Assembly: GCA_023132365.1 (NCBI GenBank)
Contig: JAGLYJ010000054.1
Location: 1 to 7,601 of the forward strand
Direction of reading: 5' to 3'
Length of the DNA: 7,601 nt
Source: Mycoplasmatota bacterium
GTDB lineage: Bacteria; Bacillota_I; Bacilli_A; Izemoplasmatales; Hujiaoplasmataceae
Shown: positions 4,269 to 7,601 of the stretch, in pieces
How the letters are laid out: every line of letters begins with the position of its first letter
How positions within the stretch are numbered: the first letter of the stretch is position 1
The notes under the pieces: model-generated
Told to the model about the DNA's origin: nothing
What the model saw: the letters and a program-made list of their open reading frames with translations, nothing else
The model's database searches: none
Program-made: the position numbers and the translations under genes

Positions 4269-6965
4269 ATGAACGAATACAAACAAACAACTAAGGAGAT
4301 ACTGGATGAGCAGTCCGTATCTATAAAACAAGGATTATCAACTGAAGAAGTATTAAAGAGACAAGAGCAGTATGGTCTTAATGAACTAAGAGAGAAAAAG
4401 AAGAAAACATTATTGCAAATGTTTTTAGCTCAGTTTAAGGACTTTTTAGTTATCATCTTATTGATAGCGGCAGGTATTTCTATTATTCTTGGTATCATCG
4501 AGGGTGAAGGGCTAGTTGATGGATTGATTATTCTAGCAATTGTTATCTTAAATTCTGTATTAGGAGTTGTACAAGAGCAAAGAGCAAGTAATGCACTTGC
4601 TGCATTAAAGAAAATGAGTTCTCCTAACGCTAAAGTTATAAGAAACGGAAAGCCAGTAGGAGTTAAATCAAGTGAATTAACTGTTGGAGATATTGTATTA
4701 TTAGAAACAGGAGATTATGTAGCAGCTGATATTAGATTACTTGAATCAACTAACCTAAGATCTGATGAATCTGCTTTAACAGGTGAATCAATGCCAGTTG
4801 AAAAGGATGCTTCAATTGTTTTAAAAGAAGATACACTTTTAGCTGATAGAGAAAACAGTATTTACATGTCTACTTTAATTACCTATGGTAAAGGTAAAGG
4901 AATAGTTACAAGCATCGGTATGGAAACCGAAATCGGTAAAATCGCTACAATGTTAGATGCTGTTGAAGAAGGAAAAACTCCACTTCAAAAAACAATTGAC
5001 GAATTTGCTAAAATGCTTGGAATTATTTGTATAGTTGTTTCTCTTGTGGTATTTGGATTAGGATTACTACAAGGAAAAGAATTATTTGATATATTTTTAA
5101 CCGCTATTGCATTGGCAGTGGCTGCAATACCAGAGGGTCTTACAGCTGTAATAACAGTTGTTTTAGCTTTAGGTATGCAAAGAATGGTTAAAAGACACGC
5201 TATTATTAAAAACTTAGCTACAGTTGAAACTCTAGGTCAAGCAACTGTAATTTGTTCTGATAAAACCGGAACTTTAACTCAAAACGAAATGACTGTTAGA
5301 AAAGTATTTGATTTAACTAATGAATATGATATTTCTGGAAATGGTTATGCTTTAGTAGGGGATGTTCTTTTAAAAGGCAAAAAATGTGAGTTAACAGATG
5401 GTTTGAATAAAATTTTACAAGTATGTTTATTATGTAATGATGCTAAGATTGAAAGCGCAGATAAGGTTTTAGGAGATCCAACAGAAGGAGCTTTATTAGT
5501 TTTAGCTGCAAAAGGTGGATATTCTTTAAATGATTTAGATGAAAAATATCCGGAATTAAATGAATATACTTTTGATTCAACTAGAAAAATGATGACTTCA
5601 ATAAATAGAGTTGATAATGAGAATTTAGTATTGACTAAAGGTGCATGTGATCAACTAATTAATCAATGTAATAGAATATTAATTGACGGAGAAGTAAGAG
5701 CAATTACTAAAAAAGATATTAAAACAATACTTAATAAAAATGAAGAATATTCAAAAAATGCTTATCGTGTTTTAGGTTTTGCATATAGCGTTACTGATAC
5801 TCCTGATGCAGATGATTTAGAAAAAGATTTAATCTTTTTAGGGTTAGCGGCAATGATTGATCCTCCTAGACTAGAAGCAAAAGAAGCAATTGCTAAATGT
5901 CATCAGGCAGGTATTAGAGTAATGATGATTACAGGAGATCATTTGACAACAGCTAAAGCTATTGCTACTGAATTAAACATTTTAAAACCTGGTCATCTTT
6001 CGTTATCTGGTGAAGATACAAGAAATATGACTGATGAAGAATTTGAAGAAGCTATTCTTACTTGTGATGTTTTCGCAAGAAGCACACCAGCTGATAAAAT
6101 CAGAATAGTTGAGGTTCTACAGAAAAATGGCGAAGTAGTAGCTATGACTGGTGATGGGGTTAACGATTCTCCAGCATTGAAACAAGCTGAGATCGGTATT
6201 GCTATGGGTATTACAGGAACTGAGGTTTCTAAAGAAGCAAGTAATATGATTTTAACGGATGACAATTTCGCTTCTATCGTTTCTGCAGTTGAAGAAGGTA
6301 GAATTATTTATAGTAATATTAGAAAATTTACAATATATTTAGTTTCATGTAATATTGGTGAAATACTAATTATATTGGTAGCTATGATTTTTAGTAAATA
6401 CTTTGGTACATTTATTCCACTACTAGCAATTCACTTGTTATGGATTAACTTAATGACTGATTCTTTCCCTGCTTTTGCACTTGGGATGGAAGAAGGCGAA
6501 AAAAATATTATGGATCAAAAGCCAAGAGATACAAAAGAAAGAATACTAAACAAACCAACTCTTACCAAGGTTATTATTCAAGGGGTTGGATTAATGATAG
6601 CTGCATTAATCAGTTTTAAAATTGGACTAGTGTTAGATACAACATTTGCTACAACTGGTGTTCCAGTTCAAGCAAGAACGATGATTTTTGTAACGGTAGT
6701 ATTTGGAGAATTGTTTAGAACATATTCAGCTAGATCTGAGACAAAATTCTTATTCCAAACAAATCCTTTTGCAAATAAGGCAGTTAACTACGCGGTGTTC
6801 TTGTCGGTAGCGCTTCTTGCTTTACTTGTATATGTCCCAACATTAGCAAACATATTCTCTATTGAAGCACTAACGTTTGAAGAAGCAGTTATCGCTATAT
6901 CACTAGGATTTATTCCAATGTTGTTTGGCGAATTAACGAAAGTATTTAAAGATAAAGTAAAATAA
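4269..6965 (+). CDS. P-type Ca2+-transporting ATPase, type IIA (SERCA/PacL-like)
   Basis: The 898-residue membrane pump uses ATP to export Ca2+ from the cytoplasm. Order: N-terminal cation-ATPase domain (about 5-60); M1-M2; actuator domain with TGES (171-174); M3-M4 with IPEGL; phosphorylation site DKTGT with Asp331; nucleotide domain with FDSTRK (435-440) and KGA (457-459); TGD (555-557); TGDGVND (627-633); M5-M6 and C-terminal segments to M10. Length is normal. Ca2+ ligands match SERCA by position: site II Val284, Ala285, Ile287, Glu289, Asn727, Asp731; site I Asn695, Glu698, Thr730, Glu814. Preservation of Glu698 and Glu814 suggests two Ca2+ sites, unlike the single-site Listeria LMCA1 as I recall it. 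AAGGA (4258-4262) is six bases before the ATG. Expression is probably set by the leader terminator. Specificity for Mn2+ or other cations is possible but less likely. Confidence 0.94.
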   Translation: MNEYKQTTKEILDEQSVSIKQGLSTEEVLKRQEQYGLNELREKKKKTLLQMFLAQFKDFLVIILLIAAGISIILGIIEGEGLVDGLIILAIVILNSVLGVVQEQRASNALAALKKMSSPNAKVIRNGKPVGVKSSELTVGDIVLLETGDYVAADIRLLESTNLRSDESALTGESMPVEKDASIVLKEDTLLADRENSIYMSTLITYGKGKGIVTSIGMETEIGKIATMLDAVEEGKTPLQKTIDEFAKMLGIICIVVSLVVFGLGLLQGKELFDIFLTAIALAVAAIPEGLTAVITVVLALGMQRMVKRHAIIKNLATVETLGQATVICSDKTGTLTQNEMTVRKVFDLTNEYDISGNGYALVGDVLLKGKKCELTDGLNKILQVCLLCNDAKIESADKVLGDPTEGALLVLAAKGGYSLNDLDEKYPELNEYTFDSTRKMMTSINRVDNENLVLTKGACDQLINQCNRILIDGEVRAITKKDIKTILNKNEEYSKNAYRVLGFAYSVTDTPDADDLEKDLIFLGLAAMIDPPRLEAKEAIAKCHQAGIRVMMITGDHLTTAKAIATELNILKPGHLSLSGEDTRNMTDEEFEEAILTCDVFARSTPADKIRIVEVLQKNGEVVAMTGDGVNDSPALKQAEIGIAMGITGTEVSKEASNMILTDDNFASIVSAVEEGRIIYSNIRKFTIYLVSCNIGEILIILVAMIFSKYFGTFIPLLAIHLLWINLMTDSFPAFALGMEEGEKNIMDQKPRDTKERILNKPTLTKVIIQGVGLMIAALISFKIGLVLDTTFATTGVPVQARTMIFVTVVFGELFRTYSARSETKFLFQTNPFANKAVNYAVFLSVALLALLVYVPTLANIFSIEALTFEEAVIAISLGFIPMLFGELTKVFKDKVK

Positions 6966-6988
6966 GGTTACTTTGTGATTTTCTTTTT
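6952..6988 (+). terminator. Weak intrinsic terminator at the end of the ATPase gene
   Basis: AAAGTAA (6954-6960) pairs with TTACTTT (6968-6974), extendable by a wobble and an A-T pair, with the stop codon in the loop. TTTTCTTTTT follows at 6979-6988, four bases after the stem. The stem is AT-rich and so only moderately stable. Confidence 0.45.
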
Positions 6989-6993
6989 AGATG

Positions 6994-7022
6994 TTGAAAA
7001 GAAATATGATTTAATGTAAAAT
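6994..7022 (+). promoter_or_regulatory. Sigma-A-like promoter for the small membrane protein gene
   Basis: TTGAAA (6994-6999, five of six to consensus) and TAAAAT (7017-7022, five of six) are separated by the ideal 17 bases. Predicted transcription start is near 7029, giving a leader of about 20 bases before the ATG at 7050. This is the best-formed promoter of the window. Confidence 0.65.
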
Positions 7023-7049
7023 GGTGCTATGAGATAGGGCGGCGATATT

Positions 7050-7589
7050 ATGAAAAAGAATATTTTAAAGAATATTACTTTGGATAGAGGCGAAAAAGTA
7101 TATAAAGATTTTCGTAAAATAAATGCTAAAGGTTATTCTTGCCAAATATTACTTACCACAAAAAGATTAATTATATTTTCAAAAGGAATGGTATTGTCTA
7201 GAGGTAAAAAAGCTAGACACAAAAGGATGAATGAGATTGATTTAAATTCAATTCATCGTTTAGAATATTATATTGAGTATATAAAGTATAATATTTGGGT
7301 TCGCTTAATTGGATTCTTAATATTTGCAGGCGCTTTATTTGCTGGTTATATGCTCTATATGGGTAAAATTCCAGTGCCAGCGTCAATACCATATCTACCC
7401 TATACAAAATACGCTGCAGCTGGATTAATCGCTCTTATTGGGGTGTTCATGATGGTTAGAGTTTCAAAGACTCTATACCTAAAGATTAATTCAGGCACAA
7501 ATGAAAAAACTATTGAGAAATTTGATGTGAACAAATATAATGAATTAACAGTTAGATACATTGCTAGTAAAGTTAGAACAGGAAAATGA
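7050..7589 (+). CDS. Two-TM membrane protein with PH/GRAM-like N-terminal region, function unknown
   Basis: I cannot name this 179-residue protein. The N-terminal 70 residues (LDRGEKVYKDF ... YSCQILLTTKRLIIFSKG) have the pattern seen in bacterial PH or GRAM-like domains: a 'GE-x-V' opening followed by a strand pair with 'LTTKRLI'. A basic patch RGKKARHKR (51-59) follows. Two hydrophobic segments lie at about 84-104 and 119-138, joined by a short proline-rich loop (KIPVPASIPYLPY). A polar C-terminal tail (139-179) probably returns to the cytoplasm. The start has an AGGG-containing site (7036-7039) ten bases upstream. It has its own promoter and follows a probable terminator, so it is likely independent of the pump gene. 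Membrane association is well supported; the PH-like call is a pattern judgement that needs a profile search. Confidence 0.75.
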   Translation: MKKNILKNITLDRGEKVYKDFRKINAKGYSCQILLTTKRLIIFSKGMVLSRGKKARHKRMNEIDLNSIHRLEYYIEYIKYNIWVRLIGFLIFAGALFAGYMLYMGKIPVPASIPYLPYTKYAAAGLIALIGVFMMVRVSKTLYLKINSGTNEKTIEKFDVNKYNELTVRYIASKVRTGK

Positions 7590-7601
7590 GCGTTCATTCG
7601 A

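Noticed and set aside
5993..6265. Antisense frame of 90 codons opposite the ATPase
   Set aside because: It overlaps the conserved P-domain motifs of the pump and shows no domain of its own.
7213..7597. Two short antisense frames opposite the last gene
   Set aside because: No ribosome binding site or domain; they shadow the + strand gene with the promoter and start signals.
7586..7601. Start of a further gene at the ATGA overlap with the last stop
   Set aside because: Only five codons are visible and the AGGA is just two bases from the ATG; too little to call.

Overview
The window is AT-rich bacterial DNA (my estimate is roughly 30% G+C) with short intergenic gaps, good Shine-Dalgarno sites, TTG/ATG starts and TGG as the tryptophan codon. 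All real genes are on the + strand. An electron-bifurcating type [FeFe] hydrogenase, a lipoprotein-dependent ABC importer and a SERCA-like calcium pump together suggest a low-GC anaerobic or fermentative organism of the Firmicutes, or a standard-code Tenericutes-like relative. Nothing in the window fixes the lineage more closely. No mobile element, CRISPR array, tRNA or rRNA was seen, and no gap without a gene exceeds about 170 bases.

Region 1 (1-2272) is the 3' end of a hydrogenase operon. It holds the C-terminal part of the NADH-dehydrogenase-like flavin/Fe-S subunit (hydB) and the complete catalytic subunit (hydA), which overlap by one base. In the usual HydABC/HndABCD arrangement these exchange electrons between NAD(P)H, ferredoxin and H2; hydC would be expected upstream, outside the window. 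HydA has all accessory cluster ligands. Its first H-cluster motif reads TSCSPGW instead of TSCCPxW, and there is an extra cysteine 21 residues further on.

Region 2 (2273-4096) begins with a GC-capped hairpin, a sigma-A-like promoter and a perfect short dyad in the 5' leader. These precede a two-gene unit: a substrate-binding lipoprotein and a membrane permease of the SsuA/SsuC (NMT1-like) ABC importer class. No ATPase gene accompanies them, so the ATPase must be shared or encoded elsewhere.

Region 3 (4097-6965) is a P-type (type IIA) Ca2+ ATPase with both SERCA-like Ca2+ sites preserved. Its 5' leader is the most interesting non-coding stretch. A strong -10 box is followed by about 100 bases ending in a textbook intrinsic terminator, only 20 bases before the start codon. 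An upstream hairpin loop can pair with the terminator's 5' arm, and an 18-codon ORF spans the same leader. This looks like transcription attenuation or an unrecognised riboswitch controlling the pump.

Region 4 (6966-7601) has a weak terminator, a good promoter and a gene for a small protein with two membrane segments and an N-terminal region resembling a bacterial PH/GRAM fold. Its function is unknown.
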